Below are positions 33,619-41,716 of a DNA stretch of 64,000 nucleotides, piece by piece. The notes under the pieces were generated by a model. It saw nothing but the letters and a program-made list of their open reading frames with translations, was not told where the DNA came from and did not search any database. Within the stretch, counting starts at the first letter, position 1, and each line of letters starts with the position of its first letter. Source of the stretch: Pseudomonadota bacterium (GTDB taxonomy: Bacteria; Pseudomonadota; Gammaproteobacteria; Burkholderiales; SG8-39). The stretch covers positions 445,549 to 509,548 of the forward strand of contig CANGMI010000002.1 of NCBI GenBank assembly GCA_947455195.1, given 5' to 3'. Position numbers and translations under genes: made by a program.

Positions 33619-34626
33619 ATGAACGCAACGATGAACGCCGAACGATTCAGTCTGGGCACGTTTCGCCTTGGTGATCGAAAGCCTTTCGTGGCGCTGGTCG
33701 CCGGAGAGACGGCGATTGAACTCGTCTCGCTGCATGCGCGTTATCTGACCTCGGCACGCGCCAGCGCCGGGCACCTGGAAACCTGTGCAAGCCTGCTCGA
33801 GATCCTCGAGGACTGGGATCGCCATTTCGCCGTGCTGCAAGCCATGCACGGCTTTGCCCGCGAGGAGGGCGCCGATGCGTTCGTGACCCACGCGCTCGCT
33901 GCCTTGCGTCCATTGCCACCCGTTACACGCCCCTCGAAGATCCTGAACTGCGCGGCCAACTACAGCGGGCATCTGGCCGAGATGCGTCAGTACACGTTGT
34001 CGGGGGGCAATGTCGATCCGGCCTCGATCTACAAGGGCGACAAGTCGACTGCGCAGCCCTATCTCTTCCTGAAGGCTCCCAGTTCACTCGTCGGTGCCTT
34101 CGATGACATCGTGCTGCCCGGGCCTGACGACCAGATCGACTGGGAGGCCGAACTGGGCGTGGTGATCGGCGCACCGGCACGACGGGTGAGTGCAGAGCGG
34201 GCGATCGAACATGTGGCCGGCTTCATGAACTTCAACGACGTGTCCTGCCGCAACGTGCTCTTCCGGACCGACCGACCGAACTTCCGTACCGACTGGCTTT
34301 CCTCGAAGTCGTTCGATACCTTCGGCCCGTGCGGCCCGTTCTTCGTGCCGCGCGCGTTCGTGCCACACCATGGTGCGCTGCGCATCCAGTTGCGGGTGAA
34401 CGGCGAGGTGAAGCAGGACGGTCTCGCCGGCGACATGATCTACTCGCCTGAGGAGCAGATCGAATACGCCTCGCGCATGATGACGCTCGTGCCCGGAGAC
34501 CTGTTCGCGACAGGCACCCTGGGCGGTGTGGGGCAGGGCACCGGCAAGTTCCTGAAAGCCGGTGATCTGGTCGAGACCGAGGTCGAAGGCCTCGGCGTGC
34601 AGCGCAATCGGATTGTGGCGGGCTGA
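33619..34626 (+). CDS. Fumarylacetoacetate hydrolase family protein (second copy)
   Basis: A 335-residue FAH-superfamily enzyme. The metal site is in DDQIDWEAELGVVIG (about residue 170), followed by HVAGFMNFNDVSCRN and the C-terminal GDLFATGTLGGVGQGTGKFLKAGD. It is longer than the minus-strand copy at 28833 and clearly different from it, so the two are not a recent duplication. The N-terminal ~100 residues form the extra domain of longer members. The gene follows the flavin monooxygenase on the same strand, which fits hydroxylation and later side-chain cleavage of an aromatic; the ring-cleavage step would come from elsewhere, possibly the dioxygenases near 39-41 kb. Confidence 0.9.
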   Translation: MNATMNAERFSLGTFRLGDRKPFVALVAGETAIELVSLHARYLTSARASAGHLETCASLLEILEDWDRHFAVLQAMHGFAREEGADAFVTHALAALRPLPPVTRPSKILNCAANYSGHLAEMRQYTLSGGNVDPASIYKGDKSTAQPYLFLKAPSSLVGAFDDIVLPGPDDQIDWEAELGVVIGAPARRVSAERAIEHVAGFMNFNDVSCRNVLFRTDRPNFRTDWLSSKSFDTFGPCGPFFVPRAFVPHHGALRIQLRVNGEVKQDGLAGDMIYSPEEQIEYASRMMTLVPGDLFATGTLGGVGQGTGKFLKAGDLVETEVEGLGVQRNRIVAG

Positions 34627-34727
34627 GTCGCCCTTGCGCGGCCCTGGTTGCCCGGCGAACTGACCATCGGGCGCGACGTCATCCTGTGACGCCGCGTCGG
34701 GCTTCGACATCGCCGGTCGGTGCGCGA

Positions 34728-35519
34728 TCAGGGCGCTACGGTAAGCCCGCGCGCCTGGTTGCGCTCGATCGCCGCGGCCACGAAACCGCTCGCCTTCATC
34801 TCGGCGACGAACTCAAGCAGCACCGCGGCCGCGGCCGTGCGTGCCCTGGGGGCGCCCATGGCCTGCTGGATGGCGGTGAACTGGCCGGGGAGGATGCGCG
34901 CACCTGGCATGCGCTCGACATCGCTGATGAGACGCGGGCGAAGACCCGCGAGGACATCGAGCTTCTGGTCGACAAACTGCTGATAGGAAGCCTCCACGCC
35001 GTCGATGCGCACGAGTTCGGCATGCTTCAGGCTGCGGGTGAGGTAAAGCTCGTACGCGCTCTTGTTCGAGATCGAGATGCGCACGCCCGGCCGGTCGACG
35101 GCTTCGATCGAGCCAATGGGCGAGCCGGGCGGCACCAGATAGGTTGCCTCGATCTCCACATAGGCTGGCGTGAAGGCAATGACATTGGCCCGCTGCGGTT
35201 CTGCGCCGAGGAAGGCGATGTCCCATTCACCCGAGCCGGCAGCTTCGGCCACCTTGCCGGGCGAATCGTAGGGCACCAGTTGCACCGGCACGCCCAGGCG
35301 CCGACCGAGTTCATGCGCAAGGTCGGGCGCGACGCCAGAGATCGCACCGGTGGCTGCGTCCCGCTTCGTCAGGAGGAAGTTCGACATGTTGAGGCCGGCA
35401 CGCAGGGTGCCGCCCGGGGCGAGTTCGGCGCGGGCGGCCGGCGAAAATGAAGTGCTCATCGAACATCCGGTGATGGAGAGGAAGAGAGAGAATACCAGCG
35501 CGGTGCGGGCCCCGGTCAT
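34728..35519 (-). CDS. Amino-acid-type (SBP_bac_3) substrate-binding lipoprotein
   Basis: A 263-residue extracytoplasmic binding protein. The N-terminus MTGARTALVFSLFLSITGC is a signal peptide with lipobox SITGC. The mature region LRAGLNMSNFLLTKRDAATGAISGVAPDLAHELGRRL is the classic type II fold entry of SBP_bac_3 proteins, with GEWDIAFLGAEPQRA and AYVEIEATYLVP as later signatures. The frame upstream of 35519 is not conserved. It lies 35 bp after the short-chain dehydrogenase gene on the minus strand. No permease gene is adjacent, so it is an orphan receptor. Confidence 0.85.
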   Translation of the reverse strand: MTGARTALVFSLFLSITGCSMSTSFSPAARAELAPGGTLRAGLNMSNFLLTKRDAATGAISGVAPDLAHELGRRLGVPVQLVPYDSPGKVAEAAGSGEWDIAFLGAEPQRANVIAFTPAYVEIEATYLVPPGSPIGSIEAVDRPGVRISISNKSAYELYLTRSLKHAELVRIDGVEASYQQFVDQKLDVLAGLRPRLISDVERMPGARILPGQFTAIQQAMGAPRARTAAAAVLLEFVAEMKASGFVAAAIERNQARGLTVAP

Positions 35520-35554
35520 GGCGGCGCGAGGGTGCCTGACCGCTGCGCTCGTTC

Positions 35555-36340
35555 TCACGGCAATACCCCGCGGTTGGCGATGCCTCCATCGATCGTGACG
35601 ATGGTTCCCGTGGTGTAGGCGCACAGGTCGGAGGCGAGGAAGGCCGTCGTGGCTGCGACCTCGTCGGTGGTGGCGGCGCGCCCGAAGGGCATCGCGGCGT
35701 AGAGCTCGCGCCAGCGCGATTCATCGCCCAGCCGCTCTCTTGCCTTGAGTTTTTGCAGGTAAATGAGTCGGTCGGTCTCGACCGGCCCCGGGTTGATGCC
35801 GACGACGCGCACACCCACATCGGCGCTGGTGGAGCCCAGCGCCTTGGTGAAGGCCATCAACGCTGCGTTGCCGGTGCTGCCAGCGATGTAACCGGCATCG
35901 AGGCGCTCACCGGCGGTGCCGATGACGTTGAGGATGACGCCGCTCCTGCGTGCCTTCATCCGGGTAAAGAATGCGCGGCAGAGGGAAATGCAGCCAAAGA
36001 CCTTGAGGTCCCATGCTGCGCGCCAGCGCTCGTCGCTGACCTGCTCGATGGTGCCACCGGGTACGCTGCCGGCACTGTTGACCAGAATGTCGGCTTCACC
36101 ACAGGCGGTGACGATGCGCTCGCGGGCGCTCGCGTCGCTCAGGTCGGCTGCGATGAATTCGACGCGAACGTCCGGGCACTGCTCGCGGAGCGATCGGGCT
36201 GCGGCGCCGAGTTCGGTTTCCGAGCGCGCGACCAGGGTCACGTTGACACCCTCGCCGGCGAGGCGTCCTGCGACGGCGAGTCCGATGCCTTTCGAACTGC
36301 CGGTGACGAGCGCGTTGCGCCCCTTCAAGCCCAGATCCAT
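35555..36340 (-). CDS. Short-chain dehydrogenase/reductase family protein with degenerate catalytic triad
   Basis: A 261-residue Rossmann-fold protein of the SDR family. The cofactor motif TGSSKGIG (residues 13-20), NSAG (88-91) and the C-terminal GTIVTIDGG are normal. The active site is not: the segment NVIGTAG (138-144) has Gly in place of the catalytic Ser, and GYIAGSTGNAAL keeps Y151 but has S155 where Lys is expected. Similar Lys-less SDRs exist in proteobacteria. It may be a non-classical enzyme or a binding protein. GAGGAGACACG precedes the ATG at 36340. It is upstream of the SBP lipoprotein and divergent from a Bug gene. Confidence 0.85.
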   Translation of the reverse strand: MDLGLKGRNALVTGSSKGIGLAVAGRLAGEGVNVTLVARSETELGAAARSLREQCPDVRVEFIAADLSDASARERIVTACGEADILVNSAGSVPGGTIEQVSDERWRAAWDLKVFGCISLCRAFFTRMKARRSGVILNVIGTAGERLDAGYIAGSTGNAALMAFTKALGSTSADVGVRVVGINPGPVETDRLIYLQKLKARERLGDESRWRELYAAMPFGRAATTDEVAATTAFLASDLCAYTTGTIVTIDGGIANRGVLP

Positions 36341-36465
36341 CGTGTCTCCTCGGCGCCTTTCGGGGCGTCGTCTCCCTGCGATCAACTGCGAACGACGATG
36401 GTAGCATCCGGGTCAGGCGGGCCGACCTCACGACATGAGCCCGTGGCAATGGCGGGGAGACCGAT

Positions 36466-37455
36466 ATGAGCATTCGAGCGGTGCGGGGTGTGCTGACCCT
36501 GACTTTCGCAGCAACCCTCTTCACGGGGCCGCCGGTGTCCCGGGTCGAAGCGCAGACCCAGACGCCGATTCGGGTGTTTTCGGGTTTCCCGCCAGGCGGA
36601 GCGGTCGACGCCCTGGCTCGGGTGTTTGGCGAACGACTGGGTGAGGCGCTCGGGCGCCCGGTGGTGGTCGAGAATCGTTCCGGTGCCGGGGGCCAGATTG
36701 CCATCGATGCCATGCGTGCGGCGGCCGCCGATGGCAGCACGCTCCTGGTGGCGCCGGATGCCAACATCTCGGTGTATCCGCACACGGTGCGTACGCCCGC
36801 CTACGACCCGCGTACCGAGATCGCGGCAGTGGCTCACCTGGGGCGTTACGACATCGCCCTTGCCGTCGGTGCGGCGGTGCCGGTCAGCGACCTCAAGGGT
36901 TATCTTGCCTGGGTGAAGGAAGATCGATCGCGCGGCAGTTATGGCTCGGCGAGCGCGGGTTCGCCCTTGCACTTTCTCGGCCTGATGCTCGGGGCTGCTA
37001 CGGGCGTGCCGCTCACCCACGTGCCGTATCGGGGTGTGGGCCCTGCGCTGGCCGACGCTGCTGGCGGACAAGTGCCTGCCGTCATGCTGCCCCTGGGCAC
37101 CATGACCGCCCAGGCCCGTGCCGGCAAGTTGCGTCTGCTGGCCCACGCGGGTGCGCGCCGTAACCCGGTGGCGCCCGATGTGCCCACCTTTGCCGAGGCA
37201 GGCTTTCCGACGCTGCAGGTCGATGGCTGGTTCGGGCTCTTCGCCCCGGGCGGCACGCGGCCTGACGTGGTGAATCGCTACAACGAGATCATCCAGCAGG
37301 CGAGCCGCCAACCCGCAGTGCGCGAACGACTGCGCGCGCTCGATCTGGATTTTCGCGAGATGAGCGCAGCCGACTTTCGAGCCTTCATCAACGCCGACTA
37401 CGAGCGCTGGGGGCCGGTCATTCGCGCCTCGGGCTTCAGTGCCGAGAGCAACTGA
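36466..37455 (+). CDS. Bug-family (tripartite tricarboxylate transporter type) substrate-binding protein
   Basis: A 329-residue receptor with a signal peptide (MSIRAVRGVLTLTFAATLFTG, cleavage near VEA-QT). IRVFSGFPPGGAVDALARVFGERLGEALGRPVVVENRSGAGG is the family core, with FPPGG as the ligand loop. The ATG at 36466 starts 125 bp from the divergent SDR gene. It converges on the UbiD gene with only 15 bp between stops. As with the other Bug genes here, no membrane subunits accompany it. Confidence 0.92.
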   Translation: MSIRAVRGVLTLTFAATLFTGPPVSRVEAQTQTPIRVFSGFPPGGAVDALARVFGERLGEALGRPVVVENRSGAGGQIAIDAMRAAAADGSTLLVAPDANISVYPHTVRTPAYDPRTEIAAVAHLGRYDIALAVGAAVPVSDLKGYLAWVKEDRSRGSYGSASAGSPLHFLGLMLGAATGVPLTHVPYRGVGPALADAAGGQVPAVMLPLGTMTAQARAGKLRLLAHAGARRNPVAPDVPTFAEAGFPTLQVDGWFGLFAPGGTRPDVVNRYNEIIQQASRQPAVRERLRALDLDFREMSAADFRAFINADYERWGPVIRASGFSAESN

Positions 37456-37470
37456 ACAGGCGCGACTCGC

Positions 37471-39054
37471 TCAACCCGGGGCGAGGAAGTCGATCTTCGG
37501 TGCTGGCACGCCAATGCCGAATTCGTCCCAGCGCGAGAGCGTTTTCTCGTAGACCGACTGGCGCAGCGCGGTGCGTTTCGGGAAGGCCTGCAGATGCCGG
37601 TAGGGCTTGCAGGCATTGATGAGTGCCTTGGAGCCATAGGGACGGTCTTCGGGGAGCCCCTTGCTGGGATCCAGACCTGTCGAGAGCGTATTGCGCAGCA
37701 GATCGATGTCGGCTGCCGGATCGCAGCGGGTGCTGAGCACCCAGAGCAACTGGTTGAGGTCAGTGGGGTCCACGTCGTCATCGACTGCGATGATCCACTT
37801 GGTGTAGTACGCGGCGGCGGGGCACTGTGCCGCCAGTGCCAGTATCTGCGCCACATGCCCGACGTACTGCTGGCGCATCGAGACGACCAGCATGCCCCAG
37901 CCCGAGGCGGCTGCCGGGTGCGAGTACACCCCGGCGATGCCCGGCACACCAAAGCGGTCGAGATCGGACCAGATCTTGGCTGAGCGCATGATCGCGTAGT
38001 AGGCACCGATTTCGCAGGCCGGGTAGGGGGCCATGAGTGCCGCAGTCAGAATCGGATCGCGCCGGTAGTGCAGCGCCGTGACCCGGATCACCGGTTGGGG
38101 TGAGCGCGGGTTGCCGTAGTACCCGGTGAATTCACCCAGCGGCCCCTCGGGCATCATCTCCCCGGGTTCGAGGATGCCTTCGATCACGATCTCGGCCTGG
38201 GCCGGTATGGGCAAGCTCACCGTTTCGGCATCGCACAGCTCGACCGGGCGGCCGGTGAGGCCACCCGCCGCATCGAGTTCCGAATCGGCGAATGCAAACG
38301 ATTGTGCGCCGACCATGAAGAGCGCGGGGTCGATGCCGTAGGCGGCCACCACCTCGCACGGCTCGCCGCGGGCCCACCAGGCTTCCCGGTCGAGCCGCCC
38401 GTGCTTGCCCGGCGAACAGTAAAGACCGATACGGTCTGCCGAGTGCAGCATCTGCCGGTAGACCCCCACGTTGATGCGGCCGCTCGTCGGGTCTCGCGTG
38501 AAGGTGATGTCGCCGGTGCCGATGTAGCGTCCGCCATCGTCGGGCCAGAACTTAGGCACCGGAAAGCGGGTCAGGTCGATGTCCTTGCCGCGCACCACCA
38601 CTTCGTTGACCGGGGCGCTCTCGCGTGCTACGTGGCGCGGCGCGAGCCGACGTCCGAGCAACGGGCGCGAGGCCCGGATCATGTCGGTAAGGGGAAGGCG
38701 CGGGTCCAGGCCTACGGTGAGCGCGTAGCGCGTCGCGCTCGACCCGAGCATGTTCGAGAGCACGCGCGCTCCCAGCGGGTTGCGCTCGAGGTTCTCGAAG
38801 AGGAGAGCGGGGGCCTCGACCGTCTGCGCGGCCATCAGCGTGATGGCCGAAAGCTCCTCATCGGGCTCGACACGGGCGCTCACGCGCGCGAGCTGCCGGT
38901 GTGAATCAACCAGCGAGAGCCACTCGCGCAGATCGCGCCAGGCCACGGGCCCGCTGATGCCACGATCGTGTGCCGTCGCGATATCGGGCGCGGTATCCGT
39001 TGCGGCGGTTGCCGGTGCGTTTACCGGCGACGAGTGCATTCCTGGAGCGTCCAT
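37471..39054 (-). CDS. UbiD family decarboxylase (first copy)
   Basis: A 527-residue protein of the UbiD family, which reversibly decarboxylates aromatic or acrylic acids using prenylated FMN. Family hallmarks: LRVESN-like start region DLREWLSLVDSHRQLARVSARVEPDEELSAI, IGTGDITFTRDPTSGRINVGVYRQM, and the acid-base motif MPEGPLGEFTGYYG with both glutamates. The open frame extends far upstream (to 39966) across the dioxygenase gene; the ATG at 39054 follows CAGGAATG-like sequence and gives a normal length with a ~25-residue nonconserved head. A UbiX-type prenyltransferase, needed for the cofactor, is not in the window. Confidence 0.9.
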   Translation of the reverse strand: MDAPGMHSSPVNAPATAATDTAPDIATAHDRGISGPVAWRDLREWLSLVDSHRQLARVSARVEPDEELSAITLMAAQTVEAPALLFENLERNPLGARVLSNMLGSSATRYALTVGLDPRLPLTDMIRASRPLLGRRLAPRHVARESAPVNEVVVRGKDIDLTRFPVPKFWPDDGGRYIGTGDITFTRDPTSGRINVGVYRQMLHSADRIGLYCSPGKHGRLDREAWWARGEPCEVVAAYGIDPALFMVGAQSFAFADSELDAAGGLTGRPVELCDAETVSLPIPAQAEIVIEGILEPGEMMPEGPLGEFTGYYGNPRSPQPVIRVTALHYRRDPILTAALMAPYPACEIGAYYAIMRSAKIWSDLDRFGVPGIAGVYSHPAAASGWGMLVVSMRQQYVGHVAQILALAAQCPAAAYYTKWIIAVDDDVDPTDLNQLLWVLSTRCDPAADIDLLRNTLSTGLDPSKGLPEDRPYGSKALINACKPYRHLQAFPKRTALRQSVYEKTLSRWDEFGIGVPAPKIDFLAPG

Positions 39055-39267
39055 GGGTCTCATTCCTGCGTCGGGGGCAACCGGTCGAGTGCGGTGCGGC
39101 GTGGCACATTGTCGCCTCAGGGCGCGCGTGCGTCGAGCATTGCTGCGAGGAGTTCGTCGGGTTCGCCCTGTCTGCGCGAGCCGGGCGCCCGCGCCTGCGG
39201 GCTGTCCGTCGGGGCCCGTTCTGCGATAACCTTGCAGACTGGAAAACGAACAGACTTGGGAGACACC

Positions 39268-40209
39268 ATGATCGATCTCTTCGACATCCGCTACCTGCGC
39301 ATCGGCACGCCCAATCTCGAGGACGCGATCCGCTTTGCCACCGATATCGTCGGTCTGCAGCTGGTGGCTCGGGTCGGCAAGGCCGCCTACTTCCGGAGCG
39401 ACAAGGTCGAAGTGCGTGGTGATACGCGCGATCACACGCTGGTCTACTTCGAGGGCGATCCGAAGGACCACACAACGGCGTTCGACATCCGCAACTACGA
39501 TGATTTCGATCGCATCGGCGCAGAACTCGACAACGCCGGCTTCCGCGTCACGATGGGTACCGCCGAAGAGTGCGAACTGCGTCGCACCAAGTACATGATG
39601 AGTTTCAAGGATCCGAGCGGCAATCACATCGAGATCGTCTCGCGGCCCTACCACAGCGGCAAACGCTACTTTCCCGGACGCGATGCCGGCATCACGCACT
39701 TCAGCCACATCGGGCTGCGCACGACCAATCCGCAGCGTGACGAGGCGTTCTGGTGCAAGGCGATGAACGCGCGGGTCTCCGACTGGATTGGCGATGCCCC
39801 TCTGCTGAGGGTCGACACGGCGCACCATTCGCTGGCGCTTTTTCCCTCGACCTATCCGGGCATCCAGCACATCAACCACCAGGTGGAAGATGTCGATGAC
39901 ATCATGCGCTCGTACTACTTCCTGAAGGAAAAGGGCGTCAAGATCGTGTTCGGACCGGGTCGTCACCCGCTCTCATCGGCGGTGATGCTCTATTTCGAAG
40001 GCCCCGATCGCATGGTCTACGAGTACTCGGTGGGCGTGAAGCACATCCTCCCGGCGGACGAAGCCACCTATCGCCCGCGTCAGTTCCCGTTCGAGAACGA
40101 ATCGTTCTGCATGTGGGGGTCCAAGCCCGACCTGCCCGAATTTCGCGCCGGTGATGATGACGCTGACGGGGCTGCCGAGCGGCGCGCCGGATTGCGCAGC
40201 GTCTCGTAA
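39268..40209 (+). CDS. Extradiol-type ring-cleavage dioxygenase / VOC family protein (first copy)
   Basis: A 313-residue two-domain vicinal-oxygen-chelate protein similar to catechol 2,3-dioxygenases. The C-terminal domain keeps the three iron ligands: H147 in THFSHIGL, H204 in IQHINHQVED, and E252 in DRMVYEYSVG. The N-terminal domain (1-125) is the usual vestigial copy. Such enzymes split the ring of a catechol next to the hydroxyls with O2. The ATG at 39268 follows TTGGGAGACACC. It diverges from the UbiD gene, which could supply its substrate by decarboxylation. A glyoxalase-like role is possible but less likely. Confidence 0.85.
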   Translation: MIDLFDIRYLRIGTPNLEDAIRFATDIVGLQLVARVGKAAYFRSDKVEVRGDTRDHTLVYFEGDPKDHTTAFDIRNYDDFDRIGAELDNAGFRVTMGTAEECELRRTKYMMSFKDPSGNHIEIVSRPYHSGKRYFPGRDAGITHFSHIGLRTTNPQRDEAFWCKAMNARVSDWIGDAPLLRVDTAHHSLALFPSTYPGIQHINHQVEDVDDIMRSYYFLKEKGVKIVFGPGRHPLSSAVMLYFEGPDRMVYEYSVGVKHILPADEATYRPRQFPFENESFCMWGSKPDLPEFRAGDDDADGAAERRAGLRSVS

Positions 40210-40231
40210 GGCATCGGGGGTGGCGGGGGCC

Positions 40232-41233
40232 ATGGTGGGTGCCGCGCATTCGCGCCGTGGTCCGATTCGTGCCCTGGGGTATGTGGGCCTGCGCTCGGTC
40301 GATCCAGCGGCCTGGATACCCTTTGCCGCCGAGTCGATGGGCATGCAGGCGCTTGCAGGGCCGGTAGCCGACTCGGTTCGGTTGCGCGTCGACGAGCGTG
40401 CGTTTCGGTACCTGATCGTGAAGGCTGATCAGCCTGCGCTGGACGTGCTGGGCTTCGACGTGGGTGACGACGCTGGCCTTGCCCGGATTGCGCGCAGCCT
40501 CGAGGCGGCAGGCAAGGCCGTGGCGGCATCGTCGCCCGAGCAGCGGGCGCTGCGAGCGGTCGACGGGCTCATCGCCACAACCGATGCCGAAGGCAATCGG
40601 GTCGAGTTCTTTCACGGTCTCGCCGATGCTGCAGAAGCGTTCTCGCCCGGACGCCCGATCGGCGGGTTTCGCGTCGGTCCCCTCGGCCCGGGGCACGCGG
40701 TGCTGCTCGTGCGCGACTTTGCCGCGCAGTCACGGTTTTACCGCGAAGTGCTGGGCTGCGGGGTCAGCGATTTCCACGCCGAGCCGTTTCCGGCCGAATT
40801 CCTGCACGTGAACGAGCGGCATCACACCGTGGGGCTCATCGGCACGGATGGCGTACCCGGTGTGCATCACCTCATGTGCGAGTACGCTCATCTGGATGAT
40901 CTCGGGCGAGCCTACGACATTGCGCTCCGCAATCCGGATTCGATCGGGGTGAGTCTGGGGCGGCATCTCAACGATCATGTCACCTCGTTCTACCTGCGCG
41001 CACCCGACGGCTTTCTCATCGAACTGGGCTGGGCGGGACGTCTGATTGATCCGGCGTCATGGGTTCCCGAGGCGTTGGCCAGCCCGAGCCTGTGGGGGCA
41101 TGTGCGGCATTGGCTCCCGGCCGAGCGCCGAGCGCGTGCCGAAGCCATGACCCGTGCAATGGGCGATGCCGGTGTGCGTGCACCCGTACACGTGACCCGT
41201 AGCGGCGCCTTCGAGTGGCCGCCGGACTCCTGA
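40232..41233 (+). CDS. Extradiol ring-cleavage dioxygenase, BphC-like VOC family protein (second copy)
   Basis: A 333-residue type I extradiol dioxygenase. Iron ligands appear as H155 in GPGHAVLLV, H213 in VHHLMCEY and E264 in FLIELGWAG. The segment LGRHLNDHVTSFYLRAPDG carries the second-shell His and Tyr conserved in 2,3-dihydroxybiphenyl 1,2-dioxygenase (BphC). An in-frame start at 40151 would overlap the previous gene by 59 bases; I prefer the ATG at 40232, 22 bp after its stop. It differs strongly from the first dioxygenase, so the pair is not a recent duplication and may act on two substrates or form a heteromer. Confidence 0.85.
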   Translation: MVGAAHSRRGPIRALGYVGLRSVDPAAWIPFAAESMGMQALAGPVADSVRLRVDERAFRYLIVKADQPALDVLGFDVGDDAGLARIARSLEAAGKAVAASSPEQRALRAVDGLIATTDAEGNRVEFFHGLADAAEAFSPGRPIGGFRVGPLGPGHAVLLVRDFAAQSRFYREVLGCGVSDFHAEPFPAEFLHVNERHHTVGLIGTDGVPGVHHLMCEYAHLDDLGRAYDIALRNPDSIGVSLGRHLNDHVTSFYLRAPDGFLIELGWAGRLIDPASWVPEALASPSLWGHVRHWLPAERRARAEAMTRAMGDAGVRAPVHVTRSGAFEWPPDS

Positions 41234-41250
41234 TCGGAGTCTCGCCAGGT

Positions 41251-41541
41251 TCAGACGGCGATCCCGTGGCGAGCCCGTTCCACCCGGCAGTCATCGCCGC
41301 CTTCCGGGTACTCGCGACACACGGCTGGCCGGCGGTTGTAGATCGTGCATCGCAGGGTGTCGCGATCCAGTGCAAGGCACCAGCCGTCCTCGCCGCGGGC
41401 CATCACTTCACCGCCCCATTCGTCGAAGGTTGAAAAGCGGCTGGGAACGTCATCCCCGGCCAGCAGGAGCACCTCAAGCCGGCAGCAGCAGGCCGCGCAG
41501 TTGCTGCACAGAATGGGTGAGGCTGAGGGCAGGCTGGACAT
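41251..41541 (-). CDS. YkgJ-like cysteine cluster protein
   Basis: A small 96-residue protein with the CxxC-rich pattern of the YkgJ/zinc-or-iron-chelating family: CSNCAACCCRLEVLL near the N-terminus, then CLALDRDTLRCTIYNRRPAVCREYPEGGDDC. Eight or more cysteines are conserved in spacing and may bind an Fe-S cluster or zinc. The function of the family is not established. The frame is open upstream, but the ATG at 41541 directly precedes the conserved start. It converges with the dioxygenase gene (17 bp) and diverges from the NMT1-type receptor. Confidence 0.8.
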   Translation of the reverse strand: MSSLPSASPILCSNCAACCCRLEVLLLAGDDVPSRFSTFDEWGGEVMARGEDGWCLALDRDTLRCTIYNRRPAVCREYPEGGDDCRVERARHGIAV

Positions 41542-41621
41542 GGTGCAGGTCTTCCGAGGCGGCCCGGCGCAGGCCTGAGTACCGATTGTCTGCCCGCCGG
41601 AGGGCTCGGGCAAGGTCCGGT

Positions 41622-41645
41622 GCATGGGCGAGATCGCGCCCATGC
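41622..41645. promoter_or_regulatory. Perfect dyad in the ykgJ / NMT1-receptor divergent region, candidate operator
   Basis: GCATGGGCG and CGCCCATGC are perfect 9-bp inverted arms around six bases, 72 bp before the binding-protein start and 81 bp before the YkgJ start. It is the longest perfect dyad I found in an intergenic region here. No T-run follows, so operator is likelier than terminator. Confidence 0.45.
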
Positions 41646-41716
41646 GGCAGTGCGCGCCCGACCTTGATTTGCGGCAAACTCGGGGGTTGTCGCCCCATCA
41701 ATTCCGGAGGATCGTC

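Noticed and set aside
39055-39966. Minus-strand frame extending the UbiD gene at 37.5 kb to 831 residues.
   Set aside because: The extension is antisense to the first dioxygenase; the conserved UbiD sequence begins after the ATG at 39054.
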